Shown: piece after piece, positions 19,446 through 28,400 of the stretch
Layout: each line of letters begins with the position of its first letter
How positions within the stretch are numbered: position 1 is the first letter of the stretch
Source: Herminiimonas fonticola
GTDB taxonomy: Bacteria; Pseudomonadota; Gammaproteobacteria; Burkholderiales; Burkholderiaceae_D
Assembly (NCBI RefSeq): GCF_003293745.1
Contig: NZ_PTLZ01000002.1
Span: 124,001 to 188,000, forward strand
Length of the DNA stretch: 64,000 nucleotides
Direction: 5' to 3'
The notes under the pieces: model-generated
What the model saw: the letters and a program-made list of their open reading frames with translations, nothing else
What the model was told of the DNA's origin: nothing
Database searches by the model: none
Translations under genes and position numbers: made by a program

Positions 19446-20702
19446 TCAAATGGCCAGTAACTTGTTGATACGCACACTCGCTGGTGGATGCGAATCGTAA
19501 AACGCCGAATGCAATGGATCAGGCGTCAGCGTCGATGCATTGTCTTCATACAGTTTGACGAGTGCAGAAACCAGATCCTGAGAATTGGTGTACTGCGCGG
19601 CAAATGCATCGGCTTCGAATTCGTGCTTGCGCGAACTGAGGGAAGTCAGCGGCGACAGCAGGAAAGCGAAAACCGGCAGTATCAGTGCAAACAGAATCAG
19701 CGCCATTGCATCGTTGCTGGCACCCATCATCGGTTCTACGCCGAGGCCGGTATAAAACCAGGTTTGCGATTTCAAATAGCCGAGCAACGCGAGCAACACC
19801 AGCGATGAAGCAAACATGACGGCAATGCGTTTGACGATATGTTTGAGTTTGAAGTGGCCAAGTTCATGTGCCAGCACCGCTTCAATTTCATGTGGCGCCA
19901 GGCGTTCCAGCAAGGTATCGAAAAACACGATGCGCTTGGCGGCGCCAAAGCCGGAAAAATACGCATTGCCGTGTGCACTGCGGCGCGAGCCGTCCATCAC
20001 GAACAAGCCGCTGGATGCAAAGCCTATGCGCTGCATCAGATTTTCAATACGGGTACGCAGACTCTCATCTTCCAGTGGTTTGAACTTGTTGAACATGGGC
20101 GCGATGAACAGCGGCACCAATACCAGCATCAGCATCTGGAATGCGCACCACAGCACCCATGCATACAACCACCACAAGTCACCAGATTTTTCCATCAGGA
20201 TCAAGGTGACCCATACCAGACTGAGGCCGAGCGCCAGCGACAACACGGTACTTTTAAACAGATCGGTAAAGAACAGCGCAGGTGACATGCGATTGAAGCC
20301 AAAGCGCGCTTCCAGCACGAACTGGCGGAAATAATCGAAAGGCAATTCAATCAGACCGGAGATCAGCGCAAATGCCAGCACCAGTCCCAACTGATAACGC
20401 CAGCCATCACCGAAGACGGAAAACGAAGCACTCGCCAGCCATTGCAGACCACCCATCAGCGTAAAACCAATCAGCACGGCAGCATTCAGCAACACAATAA
20501 ACAGAGCGAACTTGGTTTTCGCAATAGAGTAATCAGCCGCTTTTTGATGCGCTTCCAGCGAAATCTGACCGGCAAATTGCGCAGGCACAGTAGCGCGATT
20601 CACAAGAATGTGGCGGATATGGCGCGAGGCCAGCCAGAAGCGAACTACCAGACTGATAAGCAGGAAGCTGATAAACAAAACAGTAAACGCAAGTGATGAC
20701 AT
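19446..20702 (-). CDS. M48 family CAAX-type membrane metallopeptidase
   Basis: 418-residue membrane peptidase resembling Ste24/CAAX prenyl protease 1. It has several N-terminal hydrophobic segments (beginning [22 protein letters not shown]), then the zinc motif HELGH (within LAHELGHFK) and further C-terminal membrane spans. A downstream E in [11 protein letters not shown] is the third zinc ligand. The start at 20702 gives a sensible membrane N-terminus, whereas an upstream extension is polar and off-family. In bacteria this group is thought to act in membrane protein quality control. It faces orn with only about 50 bases between starts. Confidence 0.9.
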   Translation of the reverse strand: MSSLAFTVLFISFLLISLVVRFWLASRHIRHILVNRATVPAQFAGQISLEAHQKAADYSIAKTKFALFIVLLNAAVLIGFTLMGGLQWLASASFSVFGDGWRYQLGLVLAFALISGLIELPFDYFRQFVLEARFGFNRMSPALFFTDLFKSTVLSLALGLSLVWVTLILMEKSGDLWWLYAWVLWCAFQMLMLVLVPLFIAPMFNKFKPLEDESLRTRIENLMQRIGFASSGLFVMDGSRRSAHGNAYFSGFGAAKRIVFFDTLLERLAPHEIEAVLAHELGHFKLKHIVKRIAVMFASSLVLLALLGYLKSQTWFYTGLGVEPMMGASNDAMALILFALILPVFAFLLSPLTSLSSRKHEFEADAFAAQYTNSQDLVSALVKLYEDNASTLTPDPLHSAFYDSHPPASVRINKLLAI

Positions 20703-20752
20703 TCTTTTCCTGTGAGAAAATGGCGGATTACGCCGGTCTAAGGGAAACAATT

Positions 20753-21349
20753 ATGTCACAAGCTGTTGAAGTAACACCATCCGTAACGCCATCCACCGCG
20801 CCTGCGCGCCCGAATGAGTTCAATCTGGTGTGGCTCGATATGGAAATGACCGGACTGGATCCGGAAAATGACCGCATCATCGAGGTTGCCGTGGTGGTAA
20901 CAGATTCAGAATTGAATGTCATTGGCGAAGGTCCGGTGTTCGCGATTCATCAATCGGATGAGGCGCTGGACGCAATGGATGCATGGAACAAAGGCACGCA
21001 TGGCCGTTCCGGTTTGATCGAACGCGTCAAGGCATCGACTGTGACAGAAGCGCAGGCAGAAGAAGAATTAATCGAGTTTTTGAAAAAATACGTACCTAAA
21101 GGCAAATCGCCTATGTGCGGCAATTCGATTTGTCAGGACCGCCGCTTCATGGCGAAGGGCATGCCGAAGCTGGAAGCCTTCTTCCACTATCGCAATCTGG
21201 ATGTCTCGACACTGAAAGAGTTGTGCAAACGCTGGAAGCCTGAACTGGCTAGCGGTTTCAAAAAGCACCAAAAGCACACTGCGCTGGCCGACATTATTGA
21301 ATCGATAGAAGAACTGCGTTACTACCGCGAGCATTTCATCAAGGAATAA
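20753..21349 (+). CDS. orn: Oligoribonuclease
   Basis: 198-residue DEDDh 3'-5' exoribonuclease that finishes degradation of short RNAs and of pGpG from cyclic-di-GMP turnover. The Exo motifs are visible: [28 protein letters not shown] and KHTALADI with the catalytic His. Residues 1-22 are an extra Thr/Pro-rich N-terminal stretch before the conserved domain. The start at 20753 is the only ATG that leaves a short leader from the divergent peptidase gene. Confidence 0.96.
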   Translation: MSQAVEVTPSVTPSTAPARPNEFNLVWLDMEMTGLDPENDRIIEVAVVVTDSELNVIGEGPVFAIHQSDEALDAMDAWNKGTHGRSGLIERVKASTVTEAQAEEELIEFLKKYVPKGKSPMCGNSICQDRRFMAKGMPKLEAFFHYRNLDVSTLKELCKRWKPELASGFKKHQKHTALADIIESIEELRYYREHFIKE

Positions 21350-21376
21350 TGCGTCGCTGATTTCAGCCATGGATGT

Positions 21377-21409
21377 AAAAAAGGCATGTGATGATCACAT
21401 GCCTTTTTT
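21377..21409. terminator. Bidirectional terminator after orn
   Basis: AAAAAAGGCATGTGAT / ATCACATGCCTTTTTT stem with a minimal loop lies between the convergent orn and SEC-C protein genes. Confidence 0.9.
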
Positions 21410-21437
21410 CTTATCCAGGTGTTGACGTTTATTCTGC

Positions 21438-22136
21438 TCAGTCTTCAGCAGTTCCAGCACCGCAGCACTTCTTGAATTTCTTGCCACTGCCACATGAGCA
21501 ATCGTCATTGCGGCCGACCTTCGGTGTTTCGCGCTGTACGGTTTTGACTGCAGACTTGCGGTGTGGCAGCCAGAACTTGTGGATTTCCGGGATTGCGGCT
21601 TCTATCTCGATGGTCAGCTTGTGGCATTTGACTGGATTGTCGACCAGTACCAATTCTTCTTCTTCGATTTCTTCTGCGCCCAGCAGATAGATAGGGCGCA
21701 TCAGCGGCGCAATGTTCGAGGTTTGGATAGGCTCCCATGCCTCGGCGCGCAGGCTCATGCCTAAGTTGAAACCCCAGGCCCAGGCTTCGCCGTCGAGGAT
21801 TGGTTTGCCTTCCCATTCGTGTTCGCAGAACAGCGGTTCGTATTCTTTGGGTGCGACTTCCAGTGTGATCGCGATTTCGTTCATGAAGCGGGCGATCAGC
21901 GCGACGATGCGTTCGTATTCCTTGTCATTCTTGAATTTCGGTATCGCTTCAGCATCTTCGCCCCAGACATGCGGCAACCATTCAGCCAGCGGCACTTCTT
22001 CCGGGCCGACGGCGAGGGCGGTCAGGTAGCCGTGTAGCGAGTCCATCGCCATGCAGTCGTCGGCGGTGCGATCGGACAGCAGGAATTTATCGAGTTCGTC
22101 GAATTCTTTATCGGAGAGGGGCTGGTCGAGATGCAT
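21438..22136 (-). CDS. YecA/UPF0149 family protein with SEC-C motif
   Basis: 232-residue protein with an N-terminal UPF0149 (YgfB/YecA) domain (about 1-170; [21 protein letters not shown]) and a C-terminal SEC-C zinc motif, [18 protein letters not shown]. The SEC-C tail is the one SecA uses to bind SecB and ribosomes, so this may be a ribosome- or chaperone-associated factor; that is inference. It is monocistronic between two terminator or promoter regions. Confidence 0.85.
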   Translation of the reverse strand: MHLDQPLSDKEFDELDKFLLSDRTADDCMAMDSLHGYLTALAVGPEEVPLAEWLPHVWGEDAEAIPKFKNDKEYERIVALIARFMNEIAITLEVAPKEYEPLFCEHEWEGKPILDGEAWAWGFNLGMSLRAEAWEPIQTSNIAPLMRPIYLLGAEEIEEEELVLVDNPVKCHKLTIEIEAAIPEIHKFWLPHRKSAVKTVQRETPKVGRNDDCSCGSGKKFKKCCGAGTAED

Positions 22137-22288
22137 GATGAGTTTCTTTGTTGATGTGCAGAGCCGAAGTGTATCAGCATGAAGGCCAAAGATTGAGCGT
22201 GATTGCTGAAATCACATGATCTGCGCGGCCGATGTGTTCCCGAGGAAATGTAACGCTGAAAAATACGCATGCACCGTACAATGCGCAG

Positions 22289-23290
22289 ATGAATGAATCC
22301 TCTGCCTTGTCTTCGACTATATCTTTTACGGCACTTACGCCCGATTGCGTACTCGATGCGCTGGAAAGCGTTGGCTTGTACAGCGATGGTCGCTTGCTTG
22401 CTCTCAATAGTTACGAAAACCGTGTTTATCAAATTGGTATCGAAGACGGCCCGCCACTGGTCGCCAAGTTCTATAGACCAGCGCGCTGGAGCGATGAAGC
22501 GATACTGGAAGAGCATGCATTTGTCAGTGAGTTAGTCGAAAGGGAAATCCCGGTTGTCCCTGCGATGACGCTGTCGAATGGCAAAACGCTGCATGAATTT
22601 TCCGGTTTTCGTTTTGCGGTATTTGCCCGACATGGCGGCAGGGCGCCGGAACTCGATGATCCGGCGACACTGGAATGGATGGGGCGTTTTATCGGCCGTA
22701 TTCATGCAGTCGGTAGCTTGCAAACGTTTCAGCACAGACCGGCATTGAATATCGTTACCTTTGGCGAAGAGCCGCGCGATTATCTGCTGGCGAATAATTT
22801 TATTCCGCCCGATCTGCTCGACGCATATCGCAGTGTGATTGCGCAGGCGATCGATGGCGTGCGCCGTTGTTTCGACCGGGCAGGTGACGTGAAGAATCTG
22901 CGACTGCATGGCGATTGTCATATTGGAAATGTCTTGTGGACCGATGCCGGTCCGCACTTTGTCGACTTTGACGATAGTCGCACCGGACCGGCCATCCAGG
23001 ATTTATGGATGCTGCTATCCGGCGAGCGGCGCGATATGGTGAGGCAGTTCTCTGACTTGCTGGCAGGTTATGAAGACTTTGCCGAATTCGACACGCGCGA
23101 ATTGCATTTGGTCGAAGCCTTGCGCACGCTGCGCCTGATTCACTACGCCGCTTGGTTGGCGCGTCGTTGGGACGATCCGGCTTTCCCCGTTGCTTTCCCG
23201 TGGTTCAACACGCAACGTTACTGGCAGGATCGCATACTGGAATTGCGCGAACAGGTAGCGCTGATGGATGAAGCTCCGTTGTGGGATTAA
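22289..23290 (+). CDS. srkA: Stress response serine/threonine protein kinase SrkA (YihE)
   Basis: About 333 residues, APH/choline-kinase fold. The YihE-type start SLYSDGRLLALNSYENRVY (here GLYSDGRLLALNSYENRVY), the Brenner-like catalytic segment HGDCHIGNVLW and the metal-binding FVDFDDSRTGPAIQD are clear. E. coli SrkA limits MazF-dependent death under stress. I choose ATG 22289 over an upstream in-frame codon, because the extension is not conserved-looking; there is no strong ribosome site for either. Confidence 0.9.
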   Translation: MNESSALSSTISFTALTPDCVLDALESVGLYSDGRLLALNSYENRVYQIGIEDGPPLVAKFYRPARWSDEAILEEHAFVSELVEREIPVVPAMTLSNGKTLHEFSGFRFAVFARHGGRAPELDDPATLEWMGRFIGRIHAVGSLQTFQHRPALNIVTFGEEPRDYLLANNFIPPDLLDAYRSVIAQAIDGVRRCFDRAGDVKNLRLHGDCHIGNVLWTDAGPHFVDFDDSRTGPAIQDLWMLLSGERRDMVRQFSDLLAGYEDFAEFDTRELHLVEALRTLRLIHYAAWLARRWDDPAFPVAFPWFNTQRYWQDRILELREQVALMDEAPLWD

Positions 23291-23463
23291 GCTGTTTGGC
23301 CGGGGTAATTCTTCGCTCTGTTCACATGGATAAAACGCAAGCGCGTTAGCGATTGTGAAGGAATTTTCATTGTGGCAATATGCGTTATTCCTTGAAGCAG
23401 TTTTGCGTGATTCCAGGCTCGGCAAGACTCATAAGAAAAAATTACCCCACCAGACTAGTTGAT

Positions 23464-24552
23464 ATGAGTTTTTTTCATTGGTTAACCAGTCTTCCCAGCG
23501 ATAAATTTGAAGCCATCAGCGAGTTCGCACAAGCGAAACTGAGGGTTTTTAACGTCACGCCGTTTTGCCTGTATTTGATTCTGGCCTGGCATTTCAACTG
23601 GCAAGCAGTGTCGCCCAGTGTCGTGATCGGCGCTGCGGGATACATCGCGTATGCGTTCTTCTGGGTGCTGGTCGTACGCTTCTCTCTTCTTGATGTCACG
23701 CTACGTCGCACAACAGCGGCAATACTGGATCAGGCTTTGCCGGCCTTGGGCATGTATCTGGCCGGTTTTCTGGCGGGCCTGGTTGCCTGGGTTCCTGCGC
23801 TCGGGTCCATAGGCAGCGGTTTGCGCTTTGGGACGCGATATACATGGTTGTCATCGATAGTCGGTGGCCCGCTGATGGCCACCGCATTTTATTTTTCGTC
23901 CGACTGGAACACCATCCCTGCCGTTGCTGGCGGCATCGTGCTGGTGAATGTGCTGGTTCCACTTTATGTTGTGGCACTCGTCAAGAAACTCGAATTCGCA
24001 AAACGCGAAATCGAGTTACGGGCTGCACACTTTGAGGAAGCAACCAAGCATGACTATCTGACCGGATTACTGAATCGCGCGGGTTTCGCGGACGAACTGG
24101 AAGATCTATTCATGCCGGGAGCGGAATCACGTGAAGTGAATGCCGTCCTGTTGCTGGATCTGGATGGTTTCAAGGCGATTAACGATGCCTGCGGCCATGC
24201 GGAAGGCGACCAGATACTGAAAGTAGTCGCGCAGTCTTTAAAGAATTGCGTAAGGATCTCGGACAAGGTGGCGCGATTGGGCGGTGACGAATTCGGCATA
24301 CTGTTGCGACATATCGTCGACGAGAAAAATGCAGAGGCGATGGTTGCAAAAATGCTGCGTGCGATTGCAGATATTTCACTGCCGCGCAAGGATTTGCGTT
24401 TGGGTGCCAGCTTCGGCATTTGCGTCATGCCACATCCGGATTTGTCTACGTATGAAGACGTCTTGAAAGTCGCCGATAGCCTGATGTATACAGCCAAAGC
24501 GGCAGGGAAAAATCAATTCCGCACTTTGGTAACATCAGCTGTGGCTTGCTAG
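23464..24552 (+). CDS. Membrane diguanylate cyclase (GGDEF)
   Basis: 362-residue protein. The N-terminal half has five or so hydrophobic segments (from about residue 22, then SVVIGAAGYIAYAFFW, ALPALGMYLAGFLAGL and GGIVLVNVLVPLYVVALV), followed by a GGDEF domain. The signature GGDEF is intact at residues 273-277, preceded at the right distance by RISD, an RxxD product-inhibition site. The domain start KHDYLTGLLNRAGF is canonical. It therefore should make cyclic-di-GMP and be feedback inhibited. The input signal is unknown. The membrane part resembles MASE-type sensor domains, but I cannot name a subtype. Confidence 0.9.
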   Translation: MSFFHWLTSLPSDKFEAISEFAQAKLRVFNVTPFCLYLILAWHFNWQAVSPSVVIGAAGYIAYAFFWVLVVRFSLLDVTLRRTTAAILDQALPALGMYLAGFLAGLVAWVPALGSIGSGLRFGTRYTWLSSIVGGPLMATAFYFSSDWNTIPAVAGGIVLVNVLVPLYVVALVKKLEFAKREIELRAAHFEEATKHDYLTGLLNRAGFADELEDLFMPGAESREVNAVLLLDLDGFKAINDACGHAEGDQILKVVAQSLKNCVRISDKVARLGGDEFGILLRHIVDEKNAEAMVAKMLRAIADISLPRKDLRLGASFGICVMPHPDLSTYEDVLKVADSLMYTAKAAGKNQFRTLVTSAVAC

Positions 24553-24610
24553 CGGAACCAGCCTGCAACTCAATTCACAAGCCTGGTTCAGCTAAACCGG
24601 TGGCCGATTT

Positions 24611-24949
24611 TTAAATCTTTTGCGCGTTCTTTGTCATCGCGTCCAGCGCTGCAATCACCTTGTCGATAGACGCATCGCTATTGGCAATCAGCACTGCTTT
24701 TTCAATCGCATCGTCACGTTTTGTTTTGGCAAAATAACTGAGCAGGTAATCGCCGTTTTCAACGCCAGTATTGTTTCTGGCGTCATCCTTTGCCAGACGG
24801 CGCGCGTACCAGACGGCGTAGCCGTTCGACTCTTCGCAGCAATACACTTCTACTGAATGATGCGGGCCAAGTGGAAATTCTTCCGGGTCGGTGTGCCAGA
24901 TGGTTTTGCGCCACAGGTGATTCTTTTTCGATTCAGGGATTTGGTTCAT
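24611..24949 (-). CDS. Hypothetical protein
   Basis: 112-residue soluble protein (MNQIPESKKNHLWRKTIW start) not recognised. It has two adjacent Cys (VEVYCCEES), a central YAVWYARRLAKDDARNN segment and an Ala/Asp-rich helical C-terminus. There is no signal peptide or membrane segment. It is leftward, convergent with the GGDEF gene (58 bases between the stops), and alone. The reading frame has coding character like its neighbours, so it is probably real. Confidence 0.65.
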   Translation of the reverse strand: MNQIPESKKNHLWRKTIWHTDPEEFPLGPHHSVEVYCCEESNGYAVWYARRLAKDDARNNTGVENGDYLLSYFAKTKRDDAIEKAVLIANSDASIDKVIAALDAMTKNAQKI

Positions 24950-25067
24950 TTCTTGATACTTTCAGCATGTTCTGAATGATGTGGGCAGATGATTGCGTGT
25001 TGGCTGCATACGTGATGATACAGCGAGTGCCGCGTTCTATTAGTTTCAAGTAGCGCTTGGGCGACTG

Positions 25068-26642
25068 TCAGTGCGGGTCACGCAAGCCGGAGGGCTCTGT
25101 TGGAGCCGCAGCATGCAGCATGTGATGCAATTTTTCGTCTATGCGCGCGTACTCAAGTTCAATCGCATTCAAGCGCAACAATGCATCATCCAGTTCATTA
25201 TTTTTTGCCTGGATTTCAAGATCCCTGCACAAAGCCGCCAGTGCAGTGGCACCTATCGACGCCGTACTGCCACACAAGACATGCGCCAACCGCGCGGTAA
25301 CCGTCGCATCGCGTTCGCCAATTGCGGTATTCAGCAGCGTCAATCGCTTCGGACTGTCATTCAGGAACAAGTGTGCAAGTTCTGCAAAATCCTCGCCAAA
25401 CATTTCAAGCGTTGCGTCCAGTTCATCATCCTGTTGCATAGTGGCAGTGGTGTTGTTTATGCCGGTTGGTAGCCAGCGGATCAATAATTCATGCAGGGTT
25501 TTCAGTCGTATCGGTTTGGCGATGAAATCATCCATACCGATGGCAAGGCAGGTGTCGCGCACATTGTGTTTGCCTCCAGCTGACCAGCCGATGATGAGTG
25601 TATGGTTGTCGGCCGATTCCATCGCACGTAATAACGCAGTGGTTTGATAGCCATCCATCTGCGGCATCTGGCAATCCATCAGCACCAGATCGTAATGATG
25701 TTCGTGGGCCATTTGCAGTGCTTGCTGGCCGCTGCTTGCCGTATCGACACGGCAGCCGAAGCGAACAAGCATCTGCTTCACTACCTGCAAGTTCATCGGA
25801 TTGTCATCGACTGCGAGAATGCGCGCGTCAGAGAAAATCGCCAATGCTTCGGCGTTACCTGCATTCGCATGAGTGGTTTGCCGCACACCGGCGCAGACAA
25901 AACGCGGCGCATCTTTCTTCGCGATGCAAGTGCACAGCATATTCAGGGTGTTAAGCAGCGTGGTGTCGGAAGCCGGTTTGGGTAGCCATGCAGAAAAACC
26001 TGCGTTTGTCAGGCGAGTTGCATCGCTGCGATGGTGCTGGTCGCTGATCAATACGATCAACGCATCTCGATACAAGGGCGAACTGCTGATTGCCATGCCC
26101 AATGTCTCGCCATCTATCCCTTGGATGTTTTGATCCAGTAAAACGATGCGATACGGATCGCCGCTCACCGCTGCTTGATCCAGCGCGGTTAACGCATCTT
26201 TTGGTAACGCGAAGCTGTCGATGCGGACCACGCGTTGCTGCAACTTCTTTTCAATGCGGGAGCGATTGTCTGCATCCGGATCGACCAGCATCATTTTGAC
26301 GTATGCAATTGGATTACTGGTGATATCCAGGGGCGCCGCGCTGGCGAAATGCGGATCCGATGCGAGTAATTGATCGACTTCCAGCAGCAGATTTTCGGCG
26401 CTGTCTTGGGCCAGATGGATCATGTCTGATTGATCGGATGCCAGATCGTTTTTTCGCACCATTTCCAGCACGCCGATGATGCCGTGCATTTGCGTGTTGA
26501 TCATGCGCTGCAGATCGTCTAGCAGCTGCACGTTCACTTTTGTTTTGCTTGGCTCGCTGTTCTGATCTTCACGACGGCGCGCCTTCCGGCCGCGCTGTAC
26601 GGCGGTGAGCGGCTTCACTTTGAACCGGATGATTGGGGACAT
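25068..26642 (-). CDS. Phosphorelay protein: degenerate HisKA, two receiver domains and Hpt, no ATPase domain
   Basis: 524 residues arranged like the back half of a BarA-type hybrid kinase. Residues 36-92 look like a HisKA helix pair, but the phospho-acceptor position holds Arg (DLQRMINTQMHGIIG against the usual SHEIRTPMNGIIG). No HATPase domain follows. REC1 (about 115-235) has D170 in VLLDQN; REC2 (275-395) has VDD, D323 in LMDCQMPQMDGY and K376; the Hpt domain (415-510) has H454 in RLAHVLCGSTASIG. It can receive and pass phosphate but not make it, so it needs a separate kinase. GAGAG precedes the ATG at 26642. It lies alone, leftward. Confidence 0.85.
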   Translation of the reverse strand: MSPIIRFKVKPLTAVQRGRKARRREDQNSEPSKTKVNVQLLDDLQRMINTQMHGIIGVLEMVRKNDLASDQSDMIHLAQDSAENLLLEVDQLLASDPHFASAAPLDITSNPIAYVKMMLVDPDADNRSRIEKKLQQRVVRIDSFALPKDALTALDQAAVSGDPYRIVLLDQNIQGIDGETLGMAISSSPLYRDALIVLISDQHHRSDATRLTNAGFSAWLPKPASDTTLLNTLNMLCTCIAKKDAPRFVCAGVRQTTHANAGNAEALAIFSDARILAVDDNPMNLQVVKQMLVRFGCRVDTASSGQQALQMAHEHHYDLVLMDCQMPQMDGYQTTALLRAMESADNHTLIIGWSAGGKHNVRDTCLAIGMDDFIAKPIRLKTLHELLIRWLPTGINNTTATMQQDDELDATLEMFGEDFAELAHLFLNDSPKRLTLLNTAIGERDATVTARLAHVLCGSTASIGATALAALCRDLEIQAKNNELDDALLRLNAIELEYARIDEKLHHMLHAAAPTEPSGLRDPH

Positions 26643-27076
26643 GATCTCTCTAGAGAGGTTTTTTTAGCATCATCTGATATGGCAGTTGATGGTCGCTTGC
26701 TCACATCAAGTGTCACGCTGGTGTATATGCAGAATATATCAAAGCATGGCGCAAATGAATTGATCCGGGCGCTTTATTTTATTGCAAAAAATACATCTGT
26801 TCATGTAATCTTGCGGCTGCCTGTGATCAATAGAAAATCGAATCAAAAATGCAGGCTGCAACATCGAGTGTCCAGGGAGTACTCGTGGTGATCGAATCTG
26901 ATCAGTACGAGTGAAGTACGAATAAAAGAACAATCGTAGTCAGGAGTGCACAAGCGAAGTGGCTTGATGCCTGCTCTAAAAGCAAATATCAGAAGCCGGG
27001 AGCGCTGCTGTATTTTTCGCGTTCTCTGCGTACTGCTATTCATGTGATGGTGTCAGATATTGCAAGGGGAGAATGC
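26643..27076. other. Long intergenic region between divergent genes
   Basis: About 430 bases between the leftward phosphorelay gene and the rightward peroxidase operon. Short reading frames exist on both strands but lack ribosome sites and protein-like composition, so I call none. It is AT-richer than the flanks and presumably holds both promoters. A small imperfect inverted repeat (ACTCGT ... ACGAGT near 26880-26912) with GATC repeats inside could be an operator, but nothing identifies it. Confidence 0.4.
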
Positions 27077-27697
27077 ATGTCGAATATCGCTGGAAAAGCG
27101 TATGCCATGAACGTGATCACACCGATCCGTTGGTATATGACGTGGATTAACAAGGTCATTTTCTGGGTGGCGCTCAAGCTGCCATCGACGCTCAGAGGCT
27201 TGATTACGCTGTCGCTGATTCACTACGCGCGCTGGGTGATCATAGGCCGCAAGCAGTTTCCGCATCTGAGCAAGCATCAGCCGAAGGAAACGCTGAATTA
27301 TTCCTACATGCTGTTCTTCAGTAATTTCAACGGTAGCTGGGCGCAGTACGTCGATTCATTTACGTTCTCGATTCCCAGCGGCCTCGATCTGTTCTGGAAA
27401 TGGAATATTCGTTATCCGCGCTCGGTGCCGCTGACGCCTTTCCACGAATACATACAGTTCAACCAGATTCAAACCGATCACTACTACAACGCCTATCCAA
27501 TGGCAGCGTCGAATGACATCAAGTCGGCGAAGACCTTGACAACCGCATTGCTGGAGTTCGATGCCGCGCACAGCAACGCGCCGCCCGATCAATTCCTGAA
27601 ACAGTACAAGGCATTGCTGCGTAACCTGCAGCACGATATGGGCACCATGCAGCCCTTGCCGATTGTCAGTCTGGCCGATCAGGCAAAGGGAGATTGA
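27077..27697 (+). CDS. Unknown protein, first gene of the Dyp peroxidase operon
   Basis: 206 residues, family not recognised. It begins MSNIAGKAYAMNVITPIRW, has one hydrophobic stretch (about residues 22-50, with VIFWVALKL and ITLSLIHYARWVII) and a soluble C-terminal part rich in aromatic residues (FFSNFNGSWAQYVDSFTF). AAGGGGA precedes the chosen ATG; an upstream in-frame ATG lacks one. The next gene starts two bases after its stop, and its product shares the GKAYA start and the pattern around SNFNGSWAQYVDSF, so the two look like diverged paralogues. Both precede a Dyp-type peroxidase, suggesting a joint role in haem-peroxidase chemistry. Confidence 0.75.
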   Translation: MSNIAGKAYAMNVITPIRWYMTWINKVIFWVALKLPSTLRGLITLSLIHYARWVIIGRKQFPHLSKHQPKETLNYSYMLFFSNFNGSWAQYVDSFTFSIPSGLDLFWKWNIRYPRSVPLTPFHEYIQFNQIQTDHYYNAYPMAASNDIKSAKTLTTALLEFDAAHSNAPPDQFLKQYKALLRNLQHDMGTMQPLPIVSLADQAKGD

Positions 27698-27698
27698 G

Positions 27699-28382
27699 AT
27701 GGCAAATACCAGCGGCAAGGCCTACGCATTAACCTGTCTTTGTCCTATCGAGAAAGGCCACCACAATGGCACTGCCTATAGCGATGAAGTCAGACATCGT
27801 TTGCAGGACTGGGGTTTGCTTGAGCACAGCCCTATGGCCAAAGTCCCGCAAACTTATTTGTGTCGTTATTTTGTACTGGACGACGTGTATTACGAGTCCT
27901 TGGCCGGTACTGAATTCGGTGGAACGTTTTACGACTTCATGTCTATCTTTTCGGACAAGTTTCGCCGCAGGGCCTTGCCGAGAGAAGATCACCTCAAATC
28001 CAAATACATCGTTTTTTCCTGCAATCTGCATGGCGATCTTGATGCGTATTTGCGTGGAATGTGGGCAGCGATCAGCGAAGACATCAAGCATATCTGGCAA
28101 TTCTGCTACGGCTTCGATCAGGTCACGGATGCAGATTCATTTGTCGTCTACATCAAGAAGTGCCAATTGAAGGCGGCATTGTTCTTTGTCGGATCGAACG
28201 ACGACCCCTTGCCTGAACAGTTGAAGGCGCTGTATCTGAAGCAGGAATTCTCACGCTTCGCAGCCGATCATCAAGGCATGCCGGCAGCGCAGTTGCAGCA
28301 GGCCTATCAGGCATTCATTCAGCGTGTTGAGCCGCTCAATCTGGCGGGGCCGGCGTGGACGCCAGGTCAGTCTGCACTATAA
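27699..28382 (+). CDS. Unknown protein, second gene of the Dyp peroxidase operon (paralogue of the first)
   Basis: 227 residues, no recognised family. It begins MANTSGKAYALTCLCPIEKG, matching the GKAYA and CPI/TPI pattern of the preceding protein. The segment KYIVFSCNLHGDLDAYLRGMW lines up with YSYMLFFSNFNGSWAQYVDSF of its neighbour (only parts quoted). No signal peptide or membrane span is obvious, unlike the neighbour. It starts one base after the preceding stop; the peroxidase begins 18 bases after its own stop. Tight spacing supports a three-gene operon. Confidence 0.75.
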   Translation: MANTSGKAYALTCLCPIEKGHHNGTAYSDEVRHRLQDWGLLEHSPMAKVPQTYLCRYFVLDDVYYESLAGTEFGGTFYDFMSIFSDKFRRRALPREDHLKSKYIVFSCNLHGDLDAYLRGMWAAISEDIKHIWQFCYGFDQVTDADSFVVYIKKCQLKAALFFVGSNDDPLPEQLKALYLKQEFSRFAADHQGMPAAQLQQAYQAFIQRVEPLNLAGPAWTPGQSAL

Positions 28383-28400
28383 AAATAAAGGACAAACATC

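Noticed and set aside
26880-26912. Inverted repeat as a defined operator
   Set aside because: The arms are short and imperfect and match no site that I can name, so it is mentioned only in the intergenic entry.
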